In this document: positions 17,531 through 26,421 of the stretch, piece after piece
Position numbering within the stretch: the stretch's first letter is position 1
Layout of the letters: each line of letters begins with the position of its first letter
Source of the DNA: Pseudomonas sp. 8Z
Lineage (GTDB): Bacteria; Pseudomonadota; Gammaproteobacteria; Pseudomonadales; Pseudomonadaceae
Assembly: GCF_902506535.1 (NCBI RefSeq)
Contig: NZ_LR733827.1
Location: 383,755-447,754, forward strand
Direction: 5' to 3'
Length of the DNA: 64,000 nucleotides
The notes under the pieces: generated by a model
The model's database searches: none
Seen by the model: only the letters and a program-made list of their open reading frames with translations
Told to the model about the DNA's origin: nothing
Position numbers and translations under genes: made by a program

Positions 17531-18318
17531 CGCGGGATATGCACAGGCTGTGTGGGCGGGCTGGGCAAGGGCTGCAATTGCTCGTTGGCGTACAGCGCCT
17601 GCAATTGCTCGGGCTGCACCTCGTTGCTCGGCAGATCGAAGGCGATACGTCCGTCACGAAGGCCGATCACTCGGGGAAAGTGCGCCAGGGCCAGGTCAAC
17701 GGCATGCAGGCTGGCGAGCAGGGTCATGTTGCGTGCGGCGGCCTCGCGGTTAAGCACGGCCAGGGTGTGTCCGGCCAGCACCGGATCCATGGCTGAGACG
17801 GGTTCGTCCGCGAGGATCAACTCCGGCGCCTGGTACAGCACGCGGGCGATGCCGACGCGCTGCAACTGGCCACCGGAAAGCTGGTCGCAGCGCTGGTAGA
17901 GCTGCTCGCTAATGTCCAGACGCGCTAGGGCCGCTTGCGCGCCGCTGGCATCCAGCGGATGCAGCAGGTTGAGCAAGCCCTTGGCCAGAGACCACTGGCC
18001 GAGTTTGCCTGCCAGCACGGCGGTGACCACGCGTTGGCGCGGCGGCAGCGGCGGCGCCTGGTGGATCAGGCCGATGCGCGCGCGCAAGCGCTGGCGCTGG
18101 CGGCTGGTTAGGTGCCAGGGGTTGTATTGCAGCAGTTCGATTGCGCCTTGCGTGGGCTGCAGGCTGGTGGCCAGCAGCCGCAGCAGAGTGGTTTTACCAG
18201 CGCCTGAAGGGCCGATGATCGCCACCCGTTCGCCAGGGGCGATGTGCAGGTCGACGTTATCGAGCGCGACTTTGCCGTTGGCGTGGGCCAGGCCCACGCC
18301 ACGCAGGGTGATGCTCAC
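17524..18318 (-). CDS. Phosphonate/selenate-type ABC transporter ATPase (PhnC family)
   Basis: A 264-residue nucleotide-binding subunit with Walker [13 protein letters not shown], a Q-loop region ([14 protein letters not shown]), signature [13 protein letters not shown], Walker [15 protein letters not shown] and the switch His in [11 protein letters not shown]. The ASLH form and IGLIHQ are typical of PhnC-type ATPases. It overlaps the binding-protein stop by the ATGA arrangement. Confidence 0.93.
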   Translation of the reverse strand: MSITLRGVGLAHANGKVALDNVDLHIAPGERVAIIGPSGAGKTTLLRLLATSLQPTQGAIELLQYNPWHLTSRQRQRLRARIGLIHQAPPLPPRQRVVTAVLAGKLGQWSLAKGLLNLLHPLDASGAQAALARLDISEQLYQRCDQLSGGQLQRVGIARVLYQAPELILADEPVSAMDPVLAGHTLAVLNREAAARNMTLLASLHAVDLALAHFPRVIGLRDGRIAFDLPSNEVQPEQLQALYANEQLQPLPSPPTQPVHIPRC

Positions 18319-19166
18319 TTGAGCAGGCCAGCAGCGCGAGCGGCCTCTTCTATACCGGTGTAGTTTTCCGGCTGGGTCTCGATAAAGCGGCTGGCGGCCT
18401 GCAGGTCGAGAATCGCCTTGTGCTCCGGCTTGGCCGGGTCGAGGGCGAGGAAGGCGGCCTTGATCTTCGCTTGCAGCGCCGGGTCGAGGCTACCGCGCAC
18501 CGTCCAGTTGTAGTCGTAGTAGGTCGGTGTGGTGGCGAAGACCTTGACCTTGTCGGTATCGACTTTCTTGGCGTCGACCAGCTTCTGCCACACCGAAGCA
18601 TTGAGTACGCCTGCGTCGGCCTTGCCGGCTTGCACCCAGGCAGCGGTGGCGTCGTGGGCGCCGGAGTAGGCTACGCGGCTGAAAAAGTCTTCCGGCTTGA
18701 TGCCGTCTTGCAACATGAAGTAGCGCGGCATCAGGCTACCAGAGGTCGACGACACCGAGCCGAAGGCGAAGGTCTTGCCCTTGAGATCTTGCAGCGATTT
18801 CACCGCTGGGTCGGAGGTGATGAACTTGCTGGTGAACTCGGCATCCTGCTCGCGCTGTACCAGCGGCACGGCGTTGCCGGTTTTCAGACGCGCCTGGACG
18901 AAGGTGAAACCGCCCAGCCAGGCCATGTCGATGCGGTCAGCGGCCAGCGCTTCGACCACGGCGGCGTAGTCGGCCACCGGCACGAACTCTACCTTCATAC
19001 CCAGCTCTTGCTGCAGATAGGCACCGAGTGGTTTGAACTTGCGCAGCAGCTCGGTGGGGGCTTCATCGGGGATGGCCGAAACCTTGAGCACGTCGGCGGC
19101 GTGCGTGAATGTTGCAGATACGGACAGGGCGAGGCCGGCGGCGAGCGCCAGGGTTTTCTTGAACAT
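18315..19166 (-). CDS. Periplasmic binding protein, PhnD family (putative selenate/phosphonate)
   Basis: 283 residues with a signal peptide ([22 protein letters not shown]) and mature start [21 protein letters not shown]. The family signature [17 protein letters not shown] (anion-binding loop) and [11 protein letters not shown] are present. From memory, close pseudomonad relatives are annotated as putative selenate ABC transporter binding proteins; others of this fold bind phosphonate or phosphite. The true ligand is not settled, and no selD, selA or C-P lyase gene is nearby in this window. It is the first gene of the four-gene operon, divergent from the dehydrogenase at 19292. Confidence 0.88.
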   Translation of the reverse strand: MFKKTLALAAGLALSVSATFTHAADVLKVSAIPDEAPTELLRKFKPLGAYLQQELGMKVEFVPVADYAAVVEALAADRIDMAWLGGFTFVQARLKTGNAVPLVQREQDAEFTSKFITSDPAVKSLQDLKGKTFAFGSVSSTSGSLMPRYFMLQDGIKPEDFFSRVAYSGAHDATAAWVQAGKADAGVLNASVWQKLVDAKKVDTDKVKVFATTPTYYDYNWTVRGSLDPALQAKIKAAFLALDPAKPEHKAILDLQAASRFIETQPENYTGIEEAARAAGLLK

Positions 19167-19291
19167 GTCGGATTCTCCGGTTCAATAGCGGGGAAGGCGT
19201 GCCGAGTATAGTGGCCCGTCGAGGCGCTTGCAGCCGTGCTTTGACGCTGGGGTTAAGATGCTGCACTTGACCCCGCATCTGGAGCTATTCG

Positions 19292-20182
19292 ATGACTGCC
19301 ACGTTGCCCGCCCTGGCGTTTGCCGGGATCGGCCTGATGGGCCTGCCGATGACCCGCCGCCTGCTTGCCGCAGGCTATCCGCTGAGCGTCTGGAATCGCT
19401 CACCAGACAAGTGCGCGCCGCTGCTGGCGCAGGGCGCACATCAGGTCGAGAGCCCTAGTGAGCTGTGCCGCGACGCCAGTGTGGTGATGTTGTGTTTGGC
19501 CAATACCGAGGTGGTGCGCGAGGTGGTGTTCGGCCCCGGCGGCATCGTCGAGGCCGCGCGCCCCGGCCAATTGCTGGTGGACTTCTCCAGCCTGGAGCCA
19601 GCCGCCACCCGTGCGATGGCCGCTGAGCTGGAGGCGCGTACCGGCATGCGTTGGGTCGATGCGCCGGTGTCTGGCGGCACGCCCGGCGCCGAAGCTGGCA
19701 CCCTGGCGATCATGGCTGGCGGGCGTGACGAGGATGTCGAGCGTGTGCGACCGATTCTCGCGCACCTGGGCCAGCGCCTGACGCGCATGGGCGCTGTGGG
19801 CGCCGGGCAGGTGACCAAGGTGTGCAATCAGATGATCGTGGCCTGCAACGCGCTGGTGATCGCCGAAGTAGTAGCGCTGGCTGAGCGCTCTGGGGTCGAT
19901 GCCCGTTTGATCGCGCCAGCCTTGGCCGGTGGTTTTGCCGATAGCAAACCGCTGCAGATTCTCGCCCCGCAGATGGCGGCCAGCCAATTCGAGCCGATCA
20001 AATGGCATGTGCGAACCTTGCTCAAGGATCTCGATACGGCGGTGAAACTGGCGCGTGAGGAGGGCGCTGCTACGCCTATGAGCGGTTTGGCTGCACAACT
20101 GATGCGCCTGCATGGTAGCCAGGGCAATCTGGAGCACGATCCTGCCACGCTGGTAGATATGCTACGCGAGCAATGCCCATGA
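19292..20182 (+). CDS. Beta-hydroxyacid dehydrogenase (tartronate semialdehyde reductase/HIBADH family)
   Basis: A 296-residue NAD(P)-dependent enzyme. The Rossmann start is FAGIGLMGLPMTRRLLAAGY, the substrate-binding motif DAPVSGGTPGAEAGTLAIMAGG, and the catalytic Lys lies in GAVGAGQVTKVCNQMIVACN. Length is normal for GarR/GlxR-type enzymes. GGAGC precedes the ATG. It overlaps the next gene by four bases, which encodes a hydroxypyruvate isomerase-like protein; the pair matches the glyoxylate/glycerate branch (hydroxypyruvate to tartronate semialdehyde to D-glycerate). Confidence 0.9.
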   Translation: MTATLPALAFAGIGLMGLPMTRRLLAAGYPLSVWNRSPDKCAPLLAQGAHQVESPSELCRDASVVMLCLANTEVVREVVFGPGGIVEAARPGQLLVDFSSLEPAATRAMAAELEARTGMRWVDAPVSGGTPGAEAGTLAIMAGGRDEDVERVRPILAHLGQRLTRMGAVGAGQVTKVCNQMIVACNALVIAEVVALAERSGVDARLIAPALAGGFADSKPLQILAPQMAASQFEPIKWHVRTLLKDLDTAVKLAREEGAATPMSGLAAQLMRLHGSQGNLEHDPATLVDMLREQCP

Positions 20183-20970
20183 AGATCGCCGCCAACCTGT
20201 CGATGCTGTTTACCGAGTTGCCGTTGCGCGAACGGGTGTTAGCGGCGATGCGTGCTGGATTCGAGGGTGTCGAGATCCAGTTCCCTTATGAGCTGCCAGC
20301 CATCACGTTGAAAGAAGTGCTGGCGCTGAGCGGCTTGCCGCTGGTGCTGATCAATGTGCCAGCGGGTGATCTGATGAGCGGTGGGCCAGGTCTGGCCAGT
20401 GTGCCGACGCGCCAGGCTGATTTCGACGCGGCCTTGCAGCAAGCGCTGAGCTACGCGGCCATGGTGCGCCCAGCATGCGTCAACGTGCTGCCCGGTCGTC
20501 TGGCTGAGGGCGTGAGCCGCGAGCAGGCACTGGCTTGCCTGGCCGCCAACCTGCACAAGAGCGCCGAGGCCTTCGCCGTGCTGGGCATTGGCGTGCTGGT
20601 GGAGGCAATCAACCCCATCGATATGCCGGGCTTTCTGATCAATACGCCGGAGCATCTGGATGAGCTGTTGCGGGCGGTGAATCACCCTAACCTGGCGGCG
20701 CAATACGACCTCTACCACATGGCGCGCCAGGAGCTGGACGTGGCGGCGGGAATGCGTCTGCTGGCGGGGCGCATTGGCCACGTGCAGTTCGCCGATGTGC
20801 CAGGGCGTGGCGCGCCGGGTAGCGGCGAGCTGGCCTTTGCGCCGCTGTTGATGGCGTTGCGTGATAGCGGTTACGGCGGCTGGTTGGGTGCCGAGTACAA
20901 GCCGGGAGAGCAGGGCACCCAGGCGAGCCTGGGCTGGTTGCCGTCGTTCAGGCTTGCGGCCAACGTGTGA
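20179..20970 (+). CDS. Hydroxypyruvate isomerase-like TIM-barrel protein
   Basis: 263 residues from the ATG at 20179, which gives an ATGA overlap with the dehydrogenase; an ATG two codons earlier (20173) is equally possible. The N-terminus MKIAANLSMLFTELPLRERV and the metal-site motifs VEAINPIDMPGF, QYDLYHM, HVQFADVPGRGAPGSGE and GAEYKPG correspond to Hyi of E. coli. It would interconvert hydroxypyruvate and tartronate semialdehyde. gcl and glxK are absent here, so it may instead serve a sugar-acid or other C3 pathway. Confidence 0.88.
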   Translation: MKIAANLSMLFTELPLRERVLAAMRAGFEGVEIQFPYELPAITLKEVLALSGLPLVLINVPAGDLMSGGPGLASVPTRQADFDAALQQALSYAAMVRPACVNVLPGRLAEGVSREQALACLAANLHKSAEAFAVLGIGVLVEAINPIDMPGFLINTPEHLDELLRAVNHPNLAAQYDLYHMARQELDVAAGMRLLAGRIGHVQFADVPGRGAPGSGELAFAPLLMALRDSGYGGWLGAEYKPGEQGTQASLGWLPSFRLAANV

Positions 20971-20983
20971 AAAGTGTCGGTCT

Positions 20984-21050
20984 GGGGCGCGGCTAAAGCC
21001 CCTCCCACACTATCGATGCCGCTTTGTAGGAGCCGCTTTAGCGGCGAGCT
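20984..21050. repeat. REP-like inverted pair
   Basis: GTAGGAGCCGCTTTAGCGGC at 21026-21045 is a typical pseudomonad REP unit. A degenerate inverted partner (GGGCGCGGCTAAAGCCCCTCCCAC) lies at 20985-21008. The pair occupies the convergent gap between the isomerase and the MHYT-GGDEF-EAL gene. Confidence 0.75.
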
Positions 21051-21069
21051 TTTGGGTGTGGCGACGGCG

Positions 21070-23250
21070 CTAGAACCTTGCGGCGACACGCTCCAGTGGT
21101 CGCTCATGGGGCTGAAACTGGTTGATCAGCTCGTCCAGCGGTACCGGCTTGCTGAACAGGTAGCCCTGCACCTGATCACAGCCGTGCTCCTGCAGGAAGC
21201 TCAGTTGCTGTGTCGATTCAACACCTTCTGCGACCACCTTCAGGTGTAGGGCGTGAGCCATGGCGATGATGGCGTGGACGATTTCTCGATCCTGGCTGGA
21301 GTGAGCGATGTCTTGAATGAACGAGCGATCGATCTTCAGGGTGTTCAGCGGCAGGCGTCGCAGGTAGGCGAGGGAGGAGTAACCGGTGCCGAAGTCGTCA
21401 ATCGATAAGCTCACACCGAGCGCGCGAATGCCTTCGAGCAAGTCAATGGCACGGTTGATGTTGCTCAGCAGAGCGCTTTCGGTGACTTCCAACTCCAGGC
21501 GTTGGGCTGGACAGTGTGTTTCGTTGAGAATTTGCTCAACGCGCCCGGGGAGCAGGTCGTTGCTCAGATTCAGCGCCGAGCAGTTTACGGCCACTCTGAG
21601 CTCCGCATAGCCCTTTTCCGAGAGGTAGCGCAGGTCGTAGCAGGCCTGGGTCAGCACCCAGTCGTCTAGTTGGGCAATGAATCCATTGGCCTCGGCAATG
21701 GCAATGAAGCGGTCGGGCGTCAGCAGGCCGTGATGGGGGTGCTTCCAGCGCACCAGCGCTTCCAGTTTGGCCAGCTCGCCGGTGCGCAGATCGATGATCG
21801 GCTGGTAGTAGAGCAGCAGGCCACTGCCTTGTTGCAGTGACTGGCGCAGATCTTCTTCGAGTTGTAGCTCGAAAGAGGCCTTCTGCCGCAGGTGTGGGTT
21901 GAAGAAATGCACCACGTTGCGACCGCTGCCTTTGGACTGATACAGGGCCAAGTCGGCGTGTTTGAGCAGTTCGTCGGCGCTACTACCGTCCTGGGGGAAC
22001 AGGCTGATGCCTATGCTGGTGGTCATCACCATCTTGCGTCCGGCCAGCATGATGGGTTCTTTCATCTGCTCCAGCAGGCGTAGGGCCAGGAGTCGTGGGG
22101 CGGTGTGGCTGTCGAGGCTGGCCACCACACAGAACTCGTCACCGCCGAAGCGGGCAACGATGTCACGCTCGCGCAGGGCGCTACGGATACGCTGGGCGAC
22201 CACGCGCAGTAGCTCGTCGCCAGCATCGTGGCCGAGGGTGTCGTTGATACGTTTGAAGTGATCCATGTCCAGAAACATTACCGCCAGGCTACGTCCGGTG
22301 ATGGCGTGTTCTTCTAGGGCTGCGGCGAACACCCGGTTGAAACCGCGACGGTTGAGCAGTTCGGTGAGCGGGTCGAAATGCGCCGCCTGTTCCAGCGATG
22401 CACGGGCGTGATCGAGTTGTACCAGCAGGGCGTTGACGCGCTGCAGGTCGCGCTCCTTATCGTCCAGCTTGCGACCGATCCAGGCTGCGGCAAGGCTCAG
22501 GCTGAGGATCAGCAGCGTGGTTGTGGCGACGATCAGCACCAATTGCACGCTGTTATCAGCGCTGCGCAATTGCAGCTCGGTGCTTTCGGGCACGACCAGA
22601 TACAGCGCGGCCATACCGGTGTAGTGCATGGAGGTGATGGCCGCGCCCATCACCAGTGCGGCGGAGTATTTGAGCGACTTCTGGCGGCGTAGCGAGCCAT
22701 AGCGGAAGTACTGGGTTAGCAGCAGGGCGGCGAAACTGGCCGAGATGGCGATGGCGATGGAGAGCGCGAACAGCCCGCCGTGGTAGTAGGCCTGTGCTGG
22801 AGAGCGGATGGCTGCCATGCCGCTGTAGTGCATGGCGGCGATACCGCTACCGATGATGAATGCTGCCAGTAGCTGCCGCGTTAGGCTCGGTCGTGGCTGG
22901 GCCATACAGTAGAGCGCCAGCAACGCGGCGGCCAGGGCTACCAGAAGCGAGAGTAGGGTGGTGGCGAGATCGTAATGAATGGCCACGGGTGCCTGAAAGG
23001 CCAGCATGCCGATGAAGTGCATCGACCAGATACCGCCGGCCAGGCATAGCGCACCGACCAGTACCCAGGTTATACGCATGCTGTGGCGCTGTTCGTGGTC
23101 GAGCTGCTTGGCGATATTCAGCGTGCTCAGGCTGCCAGCGGTGGCAATCACGTAGGAGAGCAACACCAGCCAGGGGTCGTGGCGGCAGTCGAGCAGCAAT
23201 TGGCCCTGTGCGGGCAAGCTCCCGAGAAAATGGATCGAAAATCCTTCCAT
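21070..23250 (-). CDS. MHYT-GGDEF-EAL membrane protein, MucR-like
   Basis: About 726 residues from the ATG at 23250 (GAGG five bases upstream; a GTG two codons earlier is possible). The N-terminal membrane sensor has three copies of the MHYT signature (SMHFIGM, AMHYSGM, SMHYTGM) spread over about seven helices (residues 20-250). A GGDEF domain follows with RFGGDEF and an RERD I-site, then an EAL domain with LEALVRW, ELEVTES, DDFGTGYSSL and KIDRSF. All catalytic motifs look intact. P. aeruginosa MucR has this architecture and controls alginate through c-di-GMP; orthology is an inference. MHYT domains are proposed to sense diatomic gases through metal. Confidence 0.93.
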   Translation of the reverse strand: MEGFSIHFLGSLPAQGQLLLDCRHDPWLVLLSYVIATAGSLSTLNIAKQLDHEQRHSMRITWVLVGALCLAGGIWSMHFIGMLAFQAPVAIHYDLATTLLSLLVALAAALLALYCMAQPRPSLTRQLLAAFIIGSGIAAMHYSGMAAIRSPAQAYYHGGLFALSIAIAISASFAALLLTQYFRYGSLRRQKSLKYSAALVMGAAITSMHYTGMAALYLVVPESTELQLRSADNSVQLVLIVATTTLLILSLSLAAAWIGRKLDDKERDLQRVNALLVQLDHARASLEQAAHFDPLTELLNRRGFNRVFAAALEEHAITGRSLAVMFLDMDHFKRINDTLGHDAGDELLRVVAQRIRSALRERDIVARFGGDEFCVVASLDSHTAPRLLALRLLEQMKEPIMLAGRKMVMTTSIGISLFPQDGSSADELLKHADLALYQSKGSGRNVVHFFNPHLRQKASFELQLEEDLRQSLQQGSGLLLYYQPIIDLRTGELAKLEALVRWKHPHHGLLTPDRFIAIAEANGFIAQLDDWVLTQACYDLRYLSEKGYAELRVAVNCSALNLSNDLLPGRVEQILNETHCPAQRLELEVTESALLSNINRAIDLLEGIRALGVSLSIDDFGTGYSSLAYLRRLPLNTLKIDRSFIQDIAHSSQDREIVHAIIAMAHALHLKVVAEGVESTQQLSFLQEHGCDQVQGYLFSKPVPLDELINQFQPHERPLERVAARF

Positions 23251-23671
23251 CGTCACCTCGTCTTGCCGAGATTCTGGGCGTGTCAGTGCCCGAGAATATG
23301 GCCGATGCAGGCGCCGCGCGAAAAACGCAGTAGGTGACGGGGATGCCTGGGAGCTGTAGTGCGATTGCAGCCATTATGCGGATGTACGGTACTACTCACG
23401 TATCTTCAATGCTCGACCGTGAAACTCGTCTACTCCTTATATGCTGCCAGCGCAGTGGTAATTCCCGTCATGCCTTGCCGCTAAGCGATTCGCGCGGTTA
23501 TCGGCCATCAACTCATCAGTTATGCGCTGCATTGGCGATGTGCCATGCGCTGCTCTATTGGTTCTAGCACGTAAATCTGCAGTCTGCTTGCTAGCCACAT
23601 GTTTGGCTGTGTTGCGCCATCGCTCGACATCAGCGTAGCGAATGTTCGCAGACACGCCAGGGCAAGGGCTC
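23251..23671. other. Intergenic stretch, no gene seen
   Basis: The gap between the MHYT protein and the MFS transporter is about 650 bp. This left part has no open frame with convincing start or domain content. Only the promoter of the MHYT gene is expected here. The right part is the decayed palindromic element at 23672-23814. Confidence 0.5.
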
Positions 23672-23814
23672 TAGGCTCTGTACGCAAAGCGCTGGGTACG
23701 AAGTTGCTTGAAGCATGCATCACGTCGCAGCCGTACTGATGTGGCGTTAGTGAACATTTCGATGCGATTTCACCTTCAGGATCATCGAGCCTAGGTGCTT
23801 TCGTATACAGCCTA
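23672..23814. repeat. Degraded MITE-like palindromic element
   Basis: The ends are TAGGCTCTGTACGCAAAGC at 23672 and, inverted, TAGGCTGTATACGAAAGC ending at 23814, both with outer TA. Size (143 bp) and end sequence match the better preserved 145-bp element at 33370-33514. In inverted orientation parts of the interior also align (for example GCTCGATGAT against GCTCGGTGAT). It is an older copy of the same family. Confidence 0.5.
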
Positions 23815-23899
23815 GATTGCAATTCCCGGTATTTCGCTGGCGCTACCGGGCGACGGCATCACGAAGCCCGGCGCAGATAACAACAAGAGATGAGTTGCC

Positions 23900-25249
23900 A
23901 TGCAGACCAATCAGCAAGCTGCAAACGCTTGGCGCATTCTGTTTCTGCTTTTTCTCGCCAACCTGTTCAATTTCTTCGATCGCACCATCCCGGCCATCAT
24001 CATCGAACCGATACGCATGGAATGGGGCCTGAGTGACCTGCAACTGGGGTTGATCGGTACCGCATTCACCATCGTGTATGCAGTCGCTGGTGTACCTCTA
24101 GGGCGTATGGCCGATACCGGTTCCAGGCGCAAGATCATGGGCTGGGGGCTGGCTGCGTGGAGTGGTTTGACCGCCCTCAATGGCCTGGCCTGGAATTACT
24201 GGAGCTTCCTGCTTATCCGCATGGGTATTGGCATCGGTGAGGCCAGTTATGCCCCAGCAGCCAATTCGCTGATCGGCGATCTCTTCCCCGCCCACAAACG
24301 GGCTCGGGCTATGGGGGTCTTCATGCTCGGGCTGCCGTTGGGTCTGTTGTTGGCCTTCTTCACCATCGGTGCCATGGTGCAGGCGTTTGACAGTTGGCGT
24401 GCGCCCTTTGTGATCGCTGCGGTGCCCGGGCTGATTCTGGCGGTGTTCCTGTTCTTTATCCGCGAACCTGCGCGTGGTGCGGCCGAGAGCCGCCCGGTCA
24501 GCGATGCACCGGTAGACAAGCCGATGCGTAAGGTGCTGGCGATTCGCACCTTCTGGTGGCTGGTGCTGGCAGGGCTGGCGTTTAACTTTGCCACCTACGC
24601 CTGTAATTCCTTCCTGGTGCCAATGCTGCAGCGGTATTACGGGCTGACACTGCACAACGCGGCGATGGCGACTGGGGTGATTGTCGGTCTGACCGGGTTG
24701 GTCGGCCTAACGCTGGGCGGTTGGGTCGCAGACAAGGTGCATCAGCGCTGGGCCAATGGGCGCTTGCTGTTCGCGGCTCTGAGCATGCTGATCGGCGGTG
24801 TTTGCACGGGTTGGGCACTGCTCGCCGGGCGGCTCGATACGGCAGTGTTCGTGGCGGTGTTCAGTGTGGGCTGGCTGTTTGCCTACAACTTCTATACCTG
24901 CGTGTATACGGCCATTCAGGACGTCATCGAACCGCGTCTGCGTGCTACGGCGATGGCGCTGTACTTTGCCGGTCTCTACCTGTTGGGCGGTGGCCTTGGC
25001 CCATTAGCTGTGGGCTGGTTGTCGGATCATTACGCCAAGGCCGCGATGCATGCCGCCGGTGCTAGCGAAATGACTGAGGCTTTCAAAGCTGTTGGCCTGC
25101 ATGATGCGATGCTGTTGATCCCAGTCGCTCTGTTGCTCACTCTGCTGGCCTTGCTGCAGGCGGCGCGTTGCTTCCAGGCCGATGCTTTGCGTATGCGTGG
25201 TGAGGTTGAGCAGGCTGTACCGACTGAAGGCGCAACACTGCTCGATTGA
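23900..25249 (+). CDS. MFS transporter (spinster-like)
   Basis: 449 residues with 12 predicted membrane helices. The opening AWRILFLLFLANLFNFFDRTIPAIIIEPIRMEWGLSDLQLGLIGTAF and the loop VAGVPLGRMADTGSRRKIMGWGL are typical of the spinster/Spns branch of the major facilitator superfamily. The central loop carries a charged linker after residue 195. It is alone on its strand between a decayed element and a convergent reductase gene. Substrate unknown; relatives are thought to move lipids, sugars or aromatic acids. Confidence 0.88.
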   Translation: MQTNQQAANAWRILFLLFLANLFNFFDRTIPAIIIEPIRMEWGLSDLQLGLIGTAFTIVYAVAGVPLGRMADTGSRRKIMGWGLAAWSGLTALNGLAWNYWSFLLIRMGIGIGEASYAPAANSLIGDLFPAHKRARAMGVFMLGLPLGLLLAFFTIGAMVQAFDSWRAPFVIAAVPGLILAVFLFFIREPARGAAESRPVSDAPVDKPMRKVLAIRTFWWLVLAGLAFNFATYACNSFLVPMLQRYYGLTLHNAAMATGVIVGLTGLVGLTLGGWVADKVHQRWANGRLLFAALSMLIGGVCTGWALLAGRLDTAVFVAVFSVGWLFAYNFYTCVYTAIQDVIEPRLRATAMALYFAGLYLLGGGLGPLAVGWLSDHYAKAAMHAAGASEMTEAFKAVGLHDAMLLIPVALLLTLLALLQAARCFQADALRMRGEVEQAVPTEGATLLD

Positions 25250-25256
25250 GGCGTAT

Positions 25257-25284
25257 GGCCTGAACGCGGGGCTGCGTTCAGGCC
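25257..25284. terminator. Bidirectional terminator-like hairpin
   Basis: GGCCTGAACGC at 25257-25267 and GCGTTCAGGCC at 25274-25284 form an 11-bp perfect stem with a 6-base loop. It lies in the 55-bp gap between two convergent stops. There is no long T run. Confidence 0.7.
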
Positions 25285-25303
25285 GCTCGGAGTCAACCGT
25301 GCT

Positions 25304-26281
25304 TCAGGGGACCAGCAGGATCTTGCCGTCGCGCTCGCCGCTGGCTGCAGCGGCTATGGCTTCCTTGATGTGAGCCAGATCATAAGTAGCCGCTATGCGG
25401 GTTTTGAGCTTGCCGCTGGCGATCAGTTGCACCAACTCGCCGAACACCTTCATTTGTTCAGCTTGACTGGCTTGTTGAAACCACTTAGCCAGCCAGAACC
25501 CGCGCAGCGTTATGTCGCGAAATACAAACGACGCCGGTGATACTTGGCAGGCTTGGCCGCTCATCATGCCGTAGTTGACCAATATGCCACCGTTGCTCAT
25601 GGAGGCTGCCAAGTGCTCGGTGCTGACACCGCCGACAGCATCAATGCCCAGGCGCACATCGGCGCCGCCGGTGGCTTCACGCACACGTTTGGCCAGGTCC
25701 GGGCCATCAACCAGTACCACGTCGCCCCCTTCGGCTTGCACGGCAGCAATGGCTGACTCGCGGCGCACTACGTTGATAGTCTTGAATCCGCGCAGCTTGG
25801 CCAGTTGTACCAGGTAGCTGCCAACGCCCGAATTAGCGGCGTTCTGGATCACCCAGTCACCGGGCTTGAGGTCGACAAACTCGCTCAGCAGCAGCGAGGC
25901 GGTTGGCGGGTTGACGGTGAGCATCGCCAGTTGCTGCGGATCGGCGTCGGGTAATGGAATGAGCTTATCCGCCGGTGCGTTCATGGCGCTGACCCAAGTA
26001 CCGCTGCCGGCCGGCAGTAGAACGGTCTGGCCGACTTTGAGATGGCTGACGCCTTCGCCCAGTGCTTCGACGCGGCCAACACCCTCATTGCCGCCAACGG
26101 CCGGCAGTGGCGGCAGAATGCCGTAGGCGCCGGTCAGGGTGAGGACATCGGAAGGGTTGATCGAGGCGGCCAGTACCTTCACACGAACCTGACCAGCAGC
26201 GGGCTCGCTGAGTGTCAGTTCGACCGCTTCGATCACGTCTTGCGGAACGGGGCCACGTTTTTGGTATTCAGCTTTGAGCAT
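25304..26281 (-). CDS. MDR-family reductase, MECR/2-enoyl thioester reductase-like
   Basis: A 325-residue medium-chain dehydrogenase/reductase. The motif string NPSDVLTLTGAYGILPPLPAVGGNEGVGRVEALG matches mitochondrial-type enoyl thioester reductases and related quinone oxidoreductases; the nucleotide site is NAANSGVGSYLVQLAK. No structural zinc Cys cluster is seen, so it is of the zinc-free type. It likely uses NADPH to reduce an enoyl-CoA/ACP or quinone-like substrate. It is divergent from the binding protein at 26422. Confidence 0.88.
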   Translation of the reverse strand: MLKAEYQKRGPVPQDVIEAVELTLSEPAAGQVRVKVLAASINPSDVLTLTGAYGILPPLPAVGGNEGVGRVEALGEGVSHLKVGQTVLLPAGSGTWVSAMNAPADKLIPLPDADPQQLAMLTVNPPTASLLLSEFVDLKPGDWVIQNAANSGVGSYLVQLAKLRGFKTINVVRRESAIAAVQAEGGDVVLVDGPDLAKRVREATGGADVRLGIDAVGGVSTEHLAASMSNGGILVNYGMMSGQACQVSPASFVFRDITLRGFWLAKWFQQASQAEQMKVFGELVQLIASGKLKTRIAATYDLAHIKEAIAAAASGERDGKILLVP

Positions 26282-26421
26282 GGTGTTTTCCTGGCAGTAG
26301 CGAATGTGTCGAGCCAGTCTAGCCGCTGAGGTGCAAAGCGGAATGAATCACCTTGCATCCAATCTGGTGATTAAGGCGCAGAGCCGACTATGCTCAGTCC
26401 AAATGATGGTTCGGAGGCAAC

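Noticed and set aside
23520..23822. 100-codon minus-strand frame over the decayed element
   Set aside because: It runs through the palindromic element, has no domain or ribosome site, and is better explained as non-coding repeat DNA.
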